This document shows, piece after piece, positions 33,565-42,225 of a DNA stretch of 64,000 nt. The notes under the pieces are model-generated. The model did no database searches. It was not told the DNA's origin and was given only the letters and a program-made list of their open reading frames with translations. Made by a program: the position numbers and the translations under genes. The stretch comes from Pseudomonas benzenivorans (lineage in GTDB: Bacteria; Pseudomonadota; Gammaproteobacteria; Pseudomonadales; Pseudomonadaceae), in contig NZ_CP073346.1 in the NCBI RefSeq assembly GCF_024397895.1, positions 124,001 through 188,000 of the forward strand. The letters run 5' to 3'. Position 1 is the first letter of the stretch. Each line of letters starts with the position of its first letter.

Positions 33565-34209
33565 TCAACTGACGGCATCGACCATGCCGTGGCGCACCGC
33601 CAACAGGGCCAGCTCGACATCACTGGTGATCGACAGCTTCTCGAAGATGCGGTAGCGGTAGGTGTTCACCGTCTTGGGCGATAGGCAGAGCTTGTCGGAA
33701 ATGCTCTGCACCTTCTGGCAGCCGGCGATCATCAGGGCGATCTGGATTTCCCGCTCCGAGAGCAGGTCGAACGGCGAGGCATTGCCCTGGGGCTGGAAGG
33801 GCTTCAGGGCCAACTGCTGGGCGATCTGCGGGCTGATGTAGCGCTGGCCGGCAAACACCTGGCGGATGGCCTGGACCATCTCGGCCAGGGCCGCGCCCTT
33901 CGTCAGGTAGCCGGCCGCGCCGGCCTGCAGCAAACGGGTGGGGAACGGGTCTTCCTCGCAGGCGGTGACGGCCACCACCTTGAGGTCCGGATGGCTGCGC
34001 AGCAGCTTGCGGGTCGCCTCGAGACCACCGATGCCCGGCATCTTGACGTCCATCAGGACGACATCGGGCTTCAACTCGCGGCATTTGTGCAGGGATTCCT
34101 CGCCGGACTCGGCCTGACCGACGACCTGCAGGCCGTCGATGTCTGCCAGCATACGCGTGATGCCTGTTCGAACCAGATCGTGGTCGTCGACCACCAGCAC
34201 CCTAATCAA
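33565..34209 (-). CDS. gacA: Response regulator GacA
   Basis: Response regulator of the GacS/GacA system that turns on small RNAs of the Rsm pathway and so secondary metabolism, biofilm and virulence. REC domain: acidic pocket [13 protein letters not shown], phosphoacceptor Asp54 in [14 protein letters not shown], Lys in [14 protein letters not shown]. NarL/FixJ-type LuxR helix-turn-helix at the C terminus: [17 protein letters not shown] with [19 protein letters not shown]. 214 residues. The start codon is TTG (34207-34209) with GGGGAG 6 bases upstream; a TTG start for gacA is known from P. fluorescens. Operon with uvrC and pgsA. Confidence 0.97.
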   Translation of the reverse strand: MIRVLVVDDHDLVRTGITRMLADIDGLQVVGQAESGEESLHKCRELKPDVVLMDVKMPGIGGLEATRKLLRSHPDLKVVAVTACEEDPFPTRLLQAGAAGYLTKGAALAEMVQAIRQVFAGQRYISPQIAQQLALKPFQPQGNASPFDLLSEREIQIALMIAGCQKVQSISDKLCLSPKTVNTYRYRIFEKLSITSDVELALLAVRHGMVDAVS

Positions 34210-34362
34210 GCGGACTCCCCATGCGCATCACATCTGCGGTCTGAATTGGTGTTGTTATTCGGCGCTCACAATAGCAAAAAGCGCCTCACAGACCTAGTTT
34301 GGTGCAGGGCAGTCAAATAGCAACCGTAAAAAAACCAGTGCAGGCCCAGGGCCCAGCGCAGA

Positions 34363-36363
34363 CTAACGTTCGCGCCTGCGCTTGCCCTTCGAGTTCCTGC
34401 CGCTGCCGCCGCCATCTTCCGGCGCTGGCGCCTCCTCGGGGTCAAGCGCAGTGGGGCCTATCGCCGGCGCAAAGGGCACCACGTCGAAGCGCAACATCAT
34501 GGCGTGGTCTTCATGGACCAGGTTGTGGCAGTGGATCACATACTTGCCGCGGAAGTCGCGGAAGCGCACCAGCACCTTGATCCGGGAATTAGGCTGCAGG
34601 ACAAACACGTCCTTGCGCCCCTGTTCGTGGGGCGGCACCGGCACCTCGTCGTCATCCTCGACGCCGTCCTGGAACTTGGCGATGGTCCGCCCCTCCTCCA
34701 GATGCATGTGGATGGGGTGCGACCAGCCGCCGTGGTTATTCACCAGATCCCAGACCTCGAACTCCTCCTGAGGCACATCGAGGGCACTGCGCAGCGGATT
34801 GAAGAACTTGTCGTTGATCGCCCACATGCCGTTGGTGCGCTCGAACTCGAAGCGGCGCACCCGGGCATTGGCGATGACCTCAGGGTCTAGCGGGGCCAGT
34901 TCACGCAGCGCCGCCGGCACCCGACTGAGGTCCTGCCGCGGCGGGAAGCGATCGACAATCAGCTTCAAGACCCGCACGCCGGGCGCCTCGACGTCCTCGG
35001 GTCGACGGGTCTTTTCCTGTTTGAGTCGGTTGACCAGGTAGAGCTCGGTGCCGATCGGGTAGCGGGCGAAGTCCACTACGATGTCGCCGCGTTCGGCCGC
35101 GCTCAGGCGAACCCGGTGCTGGTTGAACAGCGGCGCCGGCAGCAGGTTGCCGTCGTTGGCGATGTAGGTGAAGGTCTGCACCCGGTCTTGCAGGTCGACC
35201 AGATAGAACTCATAGGCACGGCTTGGTCCGCCATTGAGCAGGCGCAGACGGTACTTGCGCGCCGCCACCCGCAACACCGGCTCGATATAACCGTTGACGA
35301 TGACCTTGTCGCCCAGGGTGCCGTCCGGATCGACCTGGTCGTAGAACAGGATGCCATTGCGGTCGAACAGGCGGTCGGCGAACGCCAGGGGATAGTCGTA
35401 GGGGTAGCTGGGCAGACGCAGCGCCGCCGGATTGGGGTCGCGCTCGTCGCCGGAGTCGATATCGTCGAACAACAGATAGAAGCCCATCAGCCCGCGCACC
35501 AGATTCGGCGAGGTGAAGTCCAGGGTGTGGTCGTGGTAGAACAGCGTGCCCAGGCCCTGCTGAGGGTCGCCGATGCCGTTCTGCTGCTCGTCGTAGCCGG
35601 CGTAGATGTTGGCGTAGAAGTGATCCTTGAAGTGCCCGGGCGCGGAAAGGTTCGGCCCGGCCTTGTTCGCGCTGTAGAAATCCCCGGGGAAGCCATCGCT
35701 TTCCGATCCCGTGTGCGCGTTGTGCAGGTGGGTGGAGATCTGCGGCGAACCAAAGCCCTTGTGGTCTTCGGGCAGGCGATTGTAGATACGCACGATGGTC
35801 GGCTGGCCGTAGCGCCCGAATATGGTCGGCCCTGGCGAGATCGCGGCGTTGCCACCGTAGGCAAAGCCCCAGATAGGCTGGGGCGGATAGGCCGGGTTGA
35901 ACACCCAGCTGGGGTTCTCCTCGACGCTCATCTCGTAGTGGACAGGTGGATACTCGCGGGGGCGCTCGTAGAGTTCGTCCCAACGCTGATGGGCATCGCG
36001 CCCGGCTTCGCCGGCGGCCGTATTGGCCACCACCATTGGCGCTGGATCGAGCGCCACGGGCTCGAGCGGGGTATAGGCCAAAGGCAGCTCGATCTGCCAG
36101 GGTATGGTCGGCGGGCTCTTTTCTGGCTCGTCGCCCAGTTTGACCTCATCGTCGTCCCGGCGCTCGCGCCGCTTGCCGCTGCCGCTTGTGGCGTTCAGCA
36201 GCAGCGGCACCGCCAGGCTCAAGGCCGCGCCCTGTACAAAGAGGCGCCTGCTGGCGCCTTCGGCAGGCGTCTCCGGCGAGCAGCTGGCGCTTGGTGCCTC
36301 AACGTCGCTGCGCGGCTCGGTGCCCCCCTTCGCCTTGTCGCGCCGGGTCGATGTGGATTTCAT
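34363..36363 (-). CDS. Tat-exported multicopper oxidase (CotA/bilirubin oxidase-like), paralogue 1
   Basis: 666 residues, three cupredoxin domains. Copper motifs: STHLHNAHTG and LFYHDHTLD in domain one, and in domain three SHPIHMHLEE with the type 1/3 signature HCHNLVHEDHAM, which has Met as the type 1 axial ligand. Exported by Tat: EGASRRLFVQGAALSLAVP with the Arg pair at 39-40, after an unusually long polar N region. Oxidises an unknown donor (candidates: cuprous copper, manganese, phenolics) with reduction of oxygen to water. The extended N terminus and Arg/Lys-rich C-terminal tail (NSKGKRRRER) are odd. Forms a leftward cluster with an SCO-like protein and paralogue 2. A run of seven T after a GC-rich stretch at 34328-34362 may be its terminator. 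Confidence 0.87.
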   Translation of the reverse strand: MKSTSTRRDKAKGGTEPRSDVEAPSASCSPETPAEGASRRLFVQGAALSLAVPLLLNATSGSGKRRERRDDDEVKLGDEPEKSPPTIPWQIELPLAYTPLEPVALDPAPMVVANTAAGEAGRDAHQRWDELYERPREYPPVHYEMSVEENPSWVFNPAYPPQPIWGFAYGGNAAISPGPTIFGRYGQPTIVRIYNRLPEDHKGFGSPQISTHLHNAHTGSESDGFPGDFYSANKAGPNLSAPGHFKDHFYANIYAGYDEQQNGIGDPQQGLGTLFYHDHTLDFTSPNLVRGLMGFYLLFDDIDSGDERDPNPAALRLPSYPYDYPLAFADRLFDRNGILFYDQVDPDGTLGDKVIVNGYIEPVLRVAARKYRLRLLNGGPSRAYEFYLVDLQDRVQTFTYIANDGNLLPAPLFNQHRVRLSAAERGDIVVDFARYPIGTELYLVNRLKQEKTRRPEDVEAPGVRVLKLIVDRFPPRQDLSRVPAALRELAPLDPEVIANARVRRFEFERTNGMWAINDKFFNPLRSALDVPQEEFEVWDLVNNHGGWSHPIHMHLEEGRTIAKFQDGVEDDDEVPVPPHEQGRKDVFVLQPNSRIKVLVRFRDFRGKYVIHCHNLVHEDHAMMLRFDVVPFAPAIGPTALDPEEAPAPEDGGGSGRNSKGKRRRER

Positions 36364-36474
36364 GTCGCTTGCCCTCTTGGCGGGGCCCTCGCACTTCCCT
36401 GCTCCTGTTGCCAGAGCCCTCTATTTGATCCCTCCCTTCTCCAGTACGGCTTTGGAAGGTGCGATTACGGCGCC

Positions 36475-37140
36475 CTAGCCGAGGCGCGCCGCATCCTGCT
36501 CGCTGCGGTACACGGTGTGCACCATGGCGTTGTCGACATGGTTGATGGTGGTGATGATGCGTTCCGGGTCGGCCAGGGCCGGGGCCATGGTCCAGCGCTC
36601 GTTGCGGTCGTTGCCGACGCGCAGCATGCCGGTATGGGTGGTCAGGTTGCGGTCGACTTCCGGGTCCGGGTCGTAGAAGCCCAGGGCATAGCGCAGGCGC
36701 TTGATATCGGCCGGCTCGCCGGTCAGGAATTTCCAGCCCGGCAGCAGGCGTTGCTGTCTCACGTACTCGGCCAGGTGCTCCGGCCGGTCGAGCTCGGGCT
36801 GCAGGGTAATGGAGTACATGAACACGTCCCGCCCCAGGCGATCGCCCAGTAGTTCCTGGACCCTGCGCAGGTTCGAGGTCATGGTCGGGCAGGCGCCCGC
36901 GCAATCCACGTACATCATGTTGACCGTGATGATCTTGCCGCGCACCAGATCGTCGTAGAACAGCACCCGCTCGCCCTCATGGGTGTAGAGCGGCACGTTG
37001 GGGAAGTAGCCGTCTTGCGGGGCAGAACCTTGGTCGGCGACATCGATGATGTTCTCGGCCTCGACCGGGAAGCGCTGCCAGAGCAGCCCGCCTAGCGCCA
37101 CCGCACCCAATCCGGCCAGTAACTTTCTTCGGGTATTCAT
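36475..37140 (-). CDS. SCO1/SenC/PrrC-like copper chaperone or thiol-disulfide protein
   Basis: 221 residues, thioredoxin fold of the SCO family. Copper-binding CxxxC in YVDCAGACPTMTSNLRRVQE near residues 80-84, with the distal His in LTTHTGMLRVG. The N terminus MNTRRKLLAGLGAVALGGLL is a hydrophobic anchor or Tat-like signal, so the domain faces the periplasm. SCO proteins deliver copper to, or reduce cysteines of, oxidases; placed between two multicopper oxidases, this one probably helps to load or reduce them. Spaced 111 bases from oxidase 1 and 23 from oxidase 2 on the same strand. Confidence 0.85.
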   Translation of the reverse strand: MNTRRKLLAGLGAVALGGLLWQRFPVEAENIIDVADQGSAPQDGYFPNVPLYTHEGERVLFYDDLVRGKIITVNMMYVDCAGACPTMTSNLRRVQELLGDRLGRDVFMYSITLQPELDRPEHLAEYVRQQRLLPGWKFLTGEPADIKRLRYALGFYDPDPEVDRNLTTHTGMLRVGNDRNERWTMAPALADPERIITTINHVDNAMVHTVYRSEQDAARLG

Positions 37141-37163
37141 TGCATTACCTCCAGTCTCGGCGA

Positions 37164-39083
37164 CTAGTCGTCTTCCTTGATGTCCCAGCGCAGCATCATG
37201 GCGTGATCCTCATGGATCAGGTTGTGGCAGTGCATCACGTACTTGCCGACGTAGTCGCGGAAGCGCATGAACACGCGGAAGCTCGAGTTGCGCTCAAGCA
37301 CAAAGACGTCCTTGCGCCCCTGCATGTGCGGCGGCACCGGCACGTTGACCCCGTCCCGGGTCATGCTGAGAATGCGCCCCTCCTCGAAGTGAATATGGAT
37401 GGGGTGGTCCCAGCCGTTGTCGATGTTCACCAGCTCCCACACCTCTGCGCTGCCCTTGGCGATCACCGCACGGGGCTGATTGGGGTTGAAGAACTGATCG
37501 TTGATCGCCCACATGCCGTTCTTGCGCTCGAATATCCAGCGGCGCACCGGCGCCGCGGCGATTTCCGCCGGATCCAGCGGCCGCATTTCGCGCAACACGT
37601 TCGGCACCTGACTGAGGTCCTGCTCGTCCGGCTCACGGTCGACGATGAACTTCAGCACCGGGGTGGCGGCGCCAAGCCCCTCGAACCGGCGCGTCTCGAT
37701 TTGCTGCAGACGGTTGGACAGGTACAGCTCGTCGCCGACGTTGTACCTGGAAAAGTCGATGACGATATCGGCCCGCTCCGCCACTGCGATTTTCACGCTG
37801 ACCTGATTTCTGAGCGGTGCGGGGAGCAGATTGCCGTCGTTGGCGATGTAGTCGAAGGTCTGCGAAACGCCGTTGGTACGGGTCAGGAACAGCTGGTAGA
37901 TCCGACTCGGACCGATATCCAGCAGGCGGAAGCGGTACTTGCGCCGCGCGACGCGCAACACCGGCTCGATCAGGCCGTTGACCGCGATCTTGTCGCCGAG
38001 GGTGCCATCCGGGCCGACCTGGTCGTACACCAGCATGCCGTTGGCGTCGAAGCGCCGGTCGCCAAAGCTCAGCGGGTAATCGTAGGGGTAGCTCGGCAGG
38101 CGCAGGGCCGTCGGGCTCGGGTCGCGCTCATCGCCCGAGTCGATATGGTCGTACAGCAGGTAGAAACCGGCCATGCCGCGGTACAGGTTGGGCGCGGTGA
38201 AATCGAAGGTGTGATCGTGGTACCACAGGGTGCCCAGGGCGTTGCGCGGGTCACCAATGCCGTTCTGCATCTCGTCGTAACCGGCGTAGATGTTCGAATA
38301 GAAGTGGTCCTTCCATCGTCCCGGCGCGGCCAGGGTCGGGCCGGCCTTGAGTGGGCTGAAATAATCGCCGGGGAAGCCGTCGCTCTCCGAGCCGACGTGG
38401 GCGTTGTGCAGGTGCATCGAGATTTCCGGCGAGCCGAAGCCCACATGGTTCTGCGGCAGGTTGTTCTTAAAGCGCACCACCACCGGCTCTCCGTAGCGAG
38501 CCAGGATGGTCGGCCCGGGGGTGGTGGCCCTGCCGGAGTCGCCGGTGAAGCCCCAGATGCGCTGCCGCGGGTAGGCCGGGTTGAATTCCCAGTCGTCGTT
38601 TTCCTCGACACTCAGCTCATAGTGCGCCGGCGGGTACTGACGTGGCGCCGCGTAGAGTTCGGCCCAGCGTTGATGCTTGTCGCGGCCGCACTCGCCCAAA
38701 ACGGGTTGCGGGTCCCCCGTCGGATAAGGATCGAGTTCGGTGGACTCGAGAATAGGCGGCTCCTCCGGCAGCTCCATGACCCAGGGAATGCTCGGCGGGC
38801 TGGGCGGCACGGCCACCGGGCCTGGTTCTGGTTCTGGTTCCGGCTCAGGCTCGGGCTCCGGATCACGCCCACGGCGCCGGCGCCTCGCTTCGCTGTCGCT
38901 GGAGGCGAACAGCAAAGGCGCGGCCATGGCCGCGGCCGTGAGCTGGAGGAACGAACGCCTGCCGTGATCCTGTGCCAGTTCGTCGGGGAGATCCGGGACC
39001 GACTCCCAGCCTCCCGTACAGATGGAAACCTTCCACTGCCCGGGAGTGAGTTTCTCAACGCTGTCCTGTAATCGGGTCTTCAT
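37164..39083 (-). CDS. Tat-exported multicopper oxidase (CotA/bilirubin oxidase-like), paralogue 2
   Basis: 639 residues, clearly paralogous to the oxidase at 34363-36363 over its whole catalytic part (for example SMHLHNAHVGSESDGFPGDY, LWYHDHTFDFTAPNL, DHPIHIHFEEGR, HCHNLIHEDHAMMLRWD). Copper ligands are complete, with Met as axial type 1 ligand. Tat signal HGRRSFLQLTAAAMAAPLLF with the Arg pair at 42-43. After a short Arg cluster (68-73) there is a Pro-Glu repeat (75-88), probably a stiff spacer or wall anchor. The ATG at 39083 has GAGGG upstream; a longer frame to 39170 was rejected. First gene of the oxidase-SCO-oxidase cluster. Confidence 0.87.
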   Translation of the reverse strand: MKTRLQDSVEKLTPGQWKVSICTGGWESVPDLPDELAQDHGRRSFLQLTAAAMAAPLLFASSDSEARRRRRGRDPEPEPEPEPEPEPGPVAVPPSPPSIPWVMELPEEPPILESTELDPYPTGDPQPVLGECGRDKHQRWAELYAAPRQYPPAHYELSVEENDDWEFNPAYPRQRIWGFTGDSGRATTPGPTILARYGEPVVVRFKNNLPQNHVGFGSPEISMHLHNAHVGSESDGFPGDYFSPLKAGPTLAAPGRWKDHFYSNIYAGYDEMQNGIGDPRNALGTLWYHDHTFDFTAPNLYRGMAGFYLLYDHIDSGDERDPSPTALRLPSYPYDYPLSFGDRRFDANGMLVYDQVGPDGTLGDKIAVNGLIEPVLRVARRKYRFRLLDIGPSRIYQLFLTRTNGVSQTFDYIANDGNLLPAPLRNQVSVKIAVAERADIVIDFSRYNVGDELYLSNRLQQIETRRFEGLGAATPVLKFIVDREPDEQDLSQVPNVLREMRPLDPAEIAAAPVRRWIFERKNGMWAINDQFFNPNQPRAVIAKGSAEVWELVNIDNGWDHPIHIHFEEGRILSMTRDGVNVPVPPHMQGRKDVFVLERNSSFRVFMRFRDYVGKYVMHCHNLIHEDHAMMLRWDIKEDD

Positions 39084-39832
39084 GGCGTTGCCCTCATTCG
39101 CGTTCTTAAAACGGCAGCCCAACCTATTTCGAGGGGCATAAAGCACCCCTCCGCTGTTAACGCAGAACACGGATGCTTGTGAGTTAATTCGTGGCCAAAC
39201 CCAGCCTCATTCGCGACAGCTCACAGCCACGACCTTGTCGCGAAACTGCGAGGCCTTACGGGATGGCACCCTGGCGCGTTAGCGCGAGGGATCAGGAAGA
39301 GGGAGGCCCATGCAGGCTCACCGATAGAACGAGTCTCCGGAAAGACTGCCGGCTGTTCAGGATGTGTATGGCCCTGCCCATGACAATCTCCCCTAGCGTT
39401 GCTCCGAGGCCTCTTCGCGCCCTCTCCTTCGCGAAAAAACCTGATGAAACATCCCTCTCCCACTGTTCACTAAAGAATCGCTGCAAATCATTGTCAAGGA
39501 TTCGTCGCAGGCACTTTGCCCTTACACGAAACGTCGCTATCTAATTGTTTTTGTGTGTTTTATTAAAACTAAATAGAGTATCGAGACAGCCCTGGCTATC
39601 GAGTTTGGCCGGACAATTACCGTTAGCAGGTCGATTCCTCGCGTGGCGTGTGCACAACACGGCCGATCCGATGCCGGCATGCCGCAGCAAAACTGACGCC
39701 GCTGCCCGCTCGGGCTGCCCCGGAACCCCGCGTGCACTTTACCCAGCCTTTACATCCACCTGACGGCCATTTACACCCTGCTGCGTTCTCATGAATGCCG
39801 GGGAAACCGTCCCCTGCACCACGGAGGCAACC
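39084..39832. other. 749-base region without a recognised gene
   Basis: Should hold the leftward promoter of the multicopper oxidase cluster (left end) and the rightward promoter of the His-rich lipoprotein (right end). A conspicuously AT-rich patch runs about 39535-39600. Small frames (such as 39191-39544) have no ribosome site and no protein-like composition. No metal-regulator palindrome was recognised. Confidence 0.5.
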
Positions 39833-40027
39833 ATGCTAACTCGCATCGCGTTTCTGGCCCTGGCCGCAGCGGCTCTGCTGCTGAGCGGCTGCGCCTATCA
39901 CAGCCACACCCACCACAGTCAGCCCCACCACCGCGTCGTGCATCATCAGCATCAAGGCCCGGGCCATCACGCACCGGCCCGACACCGGGCCAAACACCGC
40001 CGGGTCCACCGCCACGCTCACCATTGA
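39833..40027 (+). CDS. Small histidine-rich lipoprotein
   Basis: 64 residues: a signal peptide MLTRIAFLALAAAALLLSGC with lipobox LSGC, then a mature part of about 45 residues with 17 His, mostly as HH, HxH or HR clusters (YHSHTHHSQPHHRVVHHQHQ at its start). Such a tail would bind copper, nickel or zinc at the membrane or outer-membrane surface. The ATG at 39833 has GGAGG 6 bases upstream; 14 in-frame codons before it lack such a site. Located upstream of, and divergent from, the multicopper oxidase cluster, so a shared metal role is plausible. Could also simply be a variable small lipoprotein. Confidence 0.75.
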   Translation: MLTRIAFLALAAAALLLSGCAYHSHTHHSQPHHRVVHHQHQGPGHHAPARHRAKHRRVHRHAHH

Positions 40028-40131
40028 GAAAGAGTGACCGGCCTTACGGGCGGGCGGGATGGATTGCGCACTGGCAGGAAAGCGGCGGGGCCGACGGGAC
40101 CAGATAAAGAATGAAGGCGCCAGAAACGAAA

Positions 40132-40162
40132 AACCCCCTGAGCCATGAGGCATCAGGGGGTT
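40132..40162 (-). terminator. Terminator of tRNA-Ser
   Basis: Reverse strand: AACCCCCTGATGCC, short loop, GGCTCAGGGGGTT then a T run. Located 10 bases beyond the tRNA-Ser 3' end. Confidence 0.85.
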
Positions 40163-40172
40163 CTCGATGATT

Positions 40173-40262
40173 TGGCGGAAGCGGTGAGATTCGAACTCAC
40201 GGAAGAGTTTCCCCTTCGACGGTTTTCAAGACCGTTGCATTCAACCGCTCTGCCACGCTTCC
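40173..40262 (-). tRNA. tRNA-Ser (anticodon TGA)
   Basis: 90 bases: acceptor GGAAGCG/CGCTTCC, discriminator G, encoded CCA. The anticodon loop CTTGAAAA gives TGA. The long class II variable arm (CGAAGGGGAAACTCTTCCG) is present. Confidence 0.96.
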
Positions 40263-40396
40263 GGCGTCGTGCGGGCGGCAATCTTACCCGAACGCAACAC
40301 ACTGTCAAACTCTCCGGGTTGGCACAGTGCAATGCTCTGTTATGATCAGACCCAACGCTTATCACGGAACCACCCGGACCAATAAGGAGTGTCGCC

Positions 40397-41062
40397 ATGC
40401 GCGAACAAGATTACGCACTCAGCCACTCGCAGGTTGAGCAACAAGAAGTCAGCCGAGTGCTACGCAACACCTACGGGTTGCTGGCCATCACCCTGGCCTT
40501 CAGCGGTTTGGTCGCTTTCCTGGCGCAGCGCGCCAACGTGCCCTACCCGAATATTTTCGTGGTCCTGATCGGGTTCTATGGCCTGTTCTTCCTTACCGCG
40601 AAGCTGCGCAACTCGCCCTGGGGCCTGGTGTCCACCCTCGCCCTGACTGGCTTCATGGGCTACACCCTGGGTCCGATCCTCAACCGCTACCTGGGTATGG
40701 CCAATGGCGCGGAAGTGGTCAGCTCGGCGTTTTCCATGACCGCCCTGGTGTTCTGTGGCCTGTCCGCCTACGTACTGACCACGCGCAAGGACATGAGCTT
40801 CCTCAGCGGCTTCATCACCGCCGGCTTCTTCGTCCTGCTCGGCGCCGTTGTGGCCAGCTTCTTCTTCCAGATCAGCGGCCTGCAACTGGCAATCAGCGCC
40901 GGTTTCGTGCTGTTCTCCTCGGCCTGCATTCTGTTCCAGACCAGCGCGATCATCCACGGTGGCGAGCGCAACTACATCATGGCGACCATCAGCCTGTATG
41001 TATCGATCTACAACCTGTTCGTCAGCCTGCTGCAACTGTTCGGCCTGATGGGCGACGACTGA
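40397..41062 (+). CDS. yccA: Bax inhibitor-1 / YccA family membrane protein
   Basis: 221 residues, seven membrane helices, after a polar N terminus ([20 protein letters not shown]). TMBIM/BI-1 features: [30 protein letters not shown], and C-terminal [20 protein letters not shown] then [11 protein letters not shown], with the conserved paired acidic residues at the very end (GDD). In E. coli the homologue is a substrate and modulator of the FtsH protease. AAGGAGTG ribosome site before the ATG. A strong terminator follows, then the tus operon, the usual Pseudomonas order. Confidence 0.93.
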   Translation: MREQDYALSHSQVEQQEVSRVLRNTYGLLAITLAFSGLVAFLAQRANVPYPNIFVVLIGFYGLFFLTAKLRNSPWGLVSTLALTGFMGYTLGPILNRYLGMANGAEVVSSAFSMTALVFCGLSAYVLTTRKDMSFLSGFITAGFFVLLGAVVASFFFQISGLQLAISAGFVLFSSACILFQTSAIIHGGERNYIMATISLYVSIYNLFVSLLQLFGLMGDD

Positions 41063-41080
41063 TTCATCGTTGTTAGTGGA

Positions 41081-41104
41081 AAGCCCGCTTCGGCGGGCTT
41101 TTTT
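41081..41104 (+). terminator. Rho-independent terminator after yccA
   Basis: AAGCCCGC, TTCG tetraloop, GCGGGCTT and six T. Clean intrinsic terminator. Confidence 0.93.
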
Positions 41105-41172
41105 CATGCCTGCGGCGAGCATCTTTTGCGCGCAGGCTTTATCATTCCGGCAGATTTCCGCTCGGCCCTCCT

Positions 41173-41565
41173 ATGAAATTCGCCATCGCCCTGTTTGCCG
41201 CCCCCCACGCGCCCTCCTCGCGCCGCGCCTTGCGTTTCGCCCAGGCCGCCTTGGACGGCGGCCACGAGATCGTTCGCCTGTTCTTCTACCAGGACGGTGT
41301 GCACAGCGCCTCCAGCAACGTGGTCAGCGCCCAGGACGAACTGGACCTGCCCGCCGAATGGCGCGCGTTCGTCCAGGACCAGCAGCTGGACGCGGTGGTG
41401 TGCATCGCCGCGGCCCTGCGCCGCGGCGTGCTGAACGAGGAAGAAACCCAGCGCTACAACCGCAGTGCCGCCAACCTGGAAGCCCCCTGGGAGCTGTCCG
41501 GTCTGGGCCAGTTGCATGAGGCGGCGCAGACGGCCGACCGCCTGGTCTGCTTCGGAGGGCCATGA
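41173..41565 (+). CDS. tusD: Sulfurtransferase TusD
   Basis: Part of the TusBCD complex that relays persulfide sulfur from TusA to TusE for 2-thiouridine in tRNA wobble positions; MnmA, the final enzyme, is at the right edge. DsrE/F fold, 130 residues, starting MKFAIALFAAPHAPSSRRAL. The active Cys is in LDAVVCIAAALRRGVLNEEE (about residue 77), matching Cys78 of E. coli TusD. Its stop is one base before the tusC ATG, so translation is coupled. First gene of tusDCBE. Confidence 0.93.
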   Translation: MKFAIALFAAPHAPSSRRALRFAQAALDGGHEIVRLFFYQDGVHSASSNVVSAQDELDLPAEWRAFVQDQQLDAVVCIAAALRRGVLNEEETQRYNRSAANLEAPWELSGLGQLHEAAQTADRLVCFGGP

Positions 41566-41566
41566 C

Positions 41567-41926
41567 ATGAGCAAGTCCCTGCTGATCATCAGCCGCCAGG
41601 CCCCCTGGGCCGGCCCCGGCGCACGCGAGGCCCTGGACATCGCCCTGGCGGGCGGCGCCTACGACCTGCCGATCGCCCTGCTGTTCCTCGACGATGGCGT
41701 GTTCCAATTGGCGCCGGGACAGCGGGCCAAGGCCCTGCAGCAGAAAGACCTGGGCGCCAACCTGCAGGCCCTGCCGATGTTCGGCATCGAGTCGCTGTAT
41801 GCCTCCTCCAGCAGCCTGCAGGAACGCGGCCTGGCCGCTCAGCAGCTGGCGCTGGCCGCGGAAAAACTGGATGACACCGCCCTGACGGCGCTGATCGACC
41901 GCTACGACCAGGTGATTACCCTCTGA
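41567..41926 (+). CDS. tusC: Sulfurtransferase complex subunit TusC
   Basis: 119-residue DsrE/F-fold protein: MSKSLLIISRQAPWAGPGAR at the N terminus, then LLFLDDGVFQLAPGQ. TusC is a structural subunit without a catalytic Cys, and none is seen at the TusD position. The ATG at 41567 was chosen over upstream in-frame codons because they lie inside tusD. It overlaps tusB by one base (TGATG). Confidence 0.92.
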   Translation: MSKSLLIISRQAPWAGPGAREALDIALAGGAYDLPIALLFLDDGVFQLAPGQRAKALQQKDLGANLQALPMFGIESLYASSSSLQERGLAAQQLALAAEKLDDTALTALIDRYDQVITL

Positions 41927-42225
41927 TGGCCACCCTGCACGTTCTTTCCCATTCGCCGTTTGCCGATAGCCGCCTGCAAAGCTGCCTGCGCCTGCTGGGG
42001 CGGGCCGATGGCCTGCTCCTGAGCGGCGATGCGGTCTACGCCCTGCAGCCGGGCAGCGCCCCCAGCGATGCCCTGGCGTCGCTACCGGAGAGCGTCGGTC
42101 TGTTTGCGCTGAGCGAAGACCTCGAGGCCCGCGCCATCACCCCACCCGCGCGGGTGCAGGGGGTGGATTACCCGGGCTTCGTCGAGCTGAGCTGCCGCTT
42201 CGACAAGGTCAACAGCTGGCTATGA
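41926..42225 (+). CDS. tusB: Sulfurtransferase complex subunit TusB
   Basis: 99 residues, DsrH-like: MATLHVLSHSPFADSRLQSC, LLLSGDAVYAL and the C-terminal VDYPGFVELSCRFDKVNSWL. Completes the TusBCD heterohexamer. Overlaps tusC by one base and tusE by four (ATGA), so the whole set is read as a coupled operon. Confidence 0.92.
   Translation: MATLHVLSHSPFADSRLQSCLRLLGRADGLLLSGDAVYALQPGSAPSDALASLPESVGLFALSEDLEARAITPPARVQGVDYPGFVELSCRFDKVNSWL

Noticed and set aside
37140..39071. 643-codon rightward frame opposite multicopper oxidase 2; likewise 35116-36852
   Set aside because: Both mirror the oxidases' codon structure, have no ribosome site and no family similarity.
39191..39544. 117-codon rightward frame in the gap before the His-rich lipoprotein
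   Set aside because: No ribosome site, many rare-looking Arg/Pro/Ser stretches, no domain; judged non-coding.
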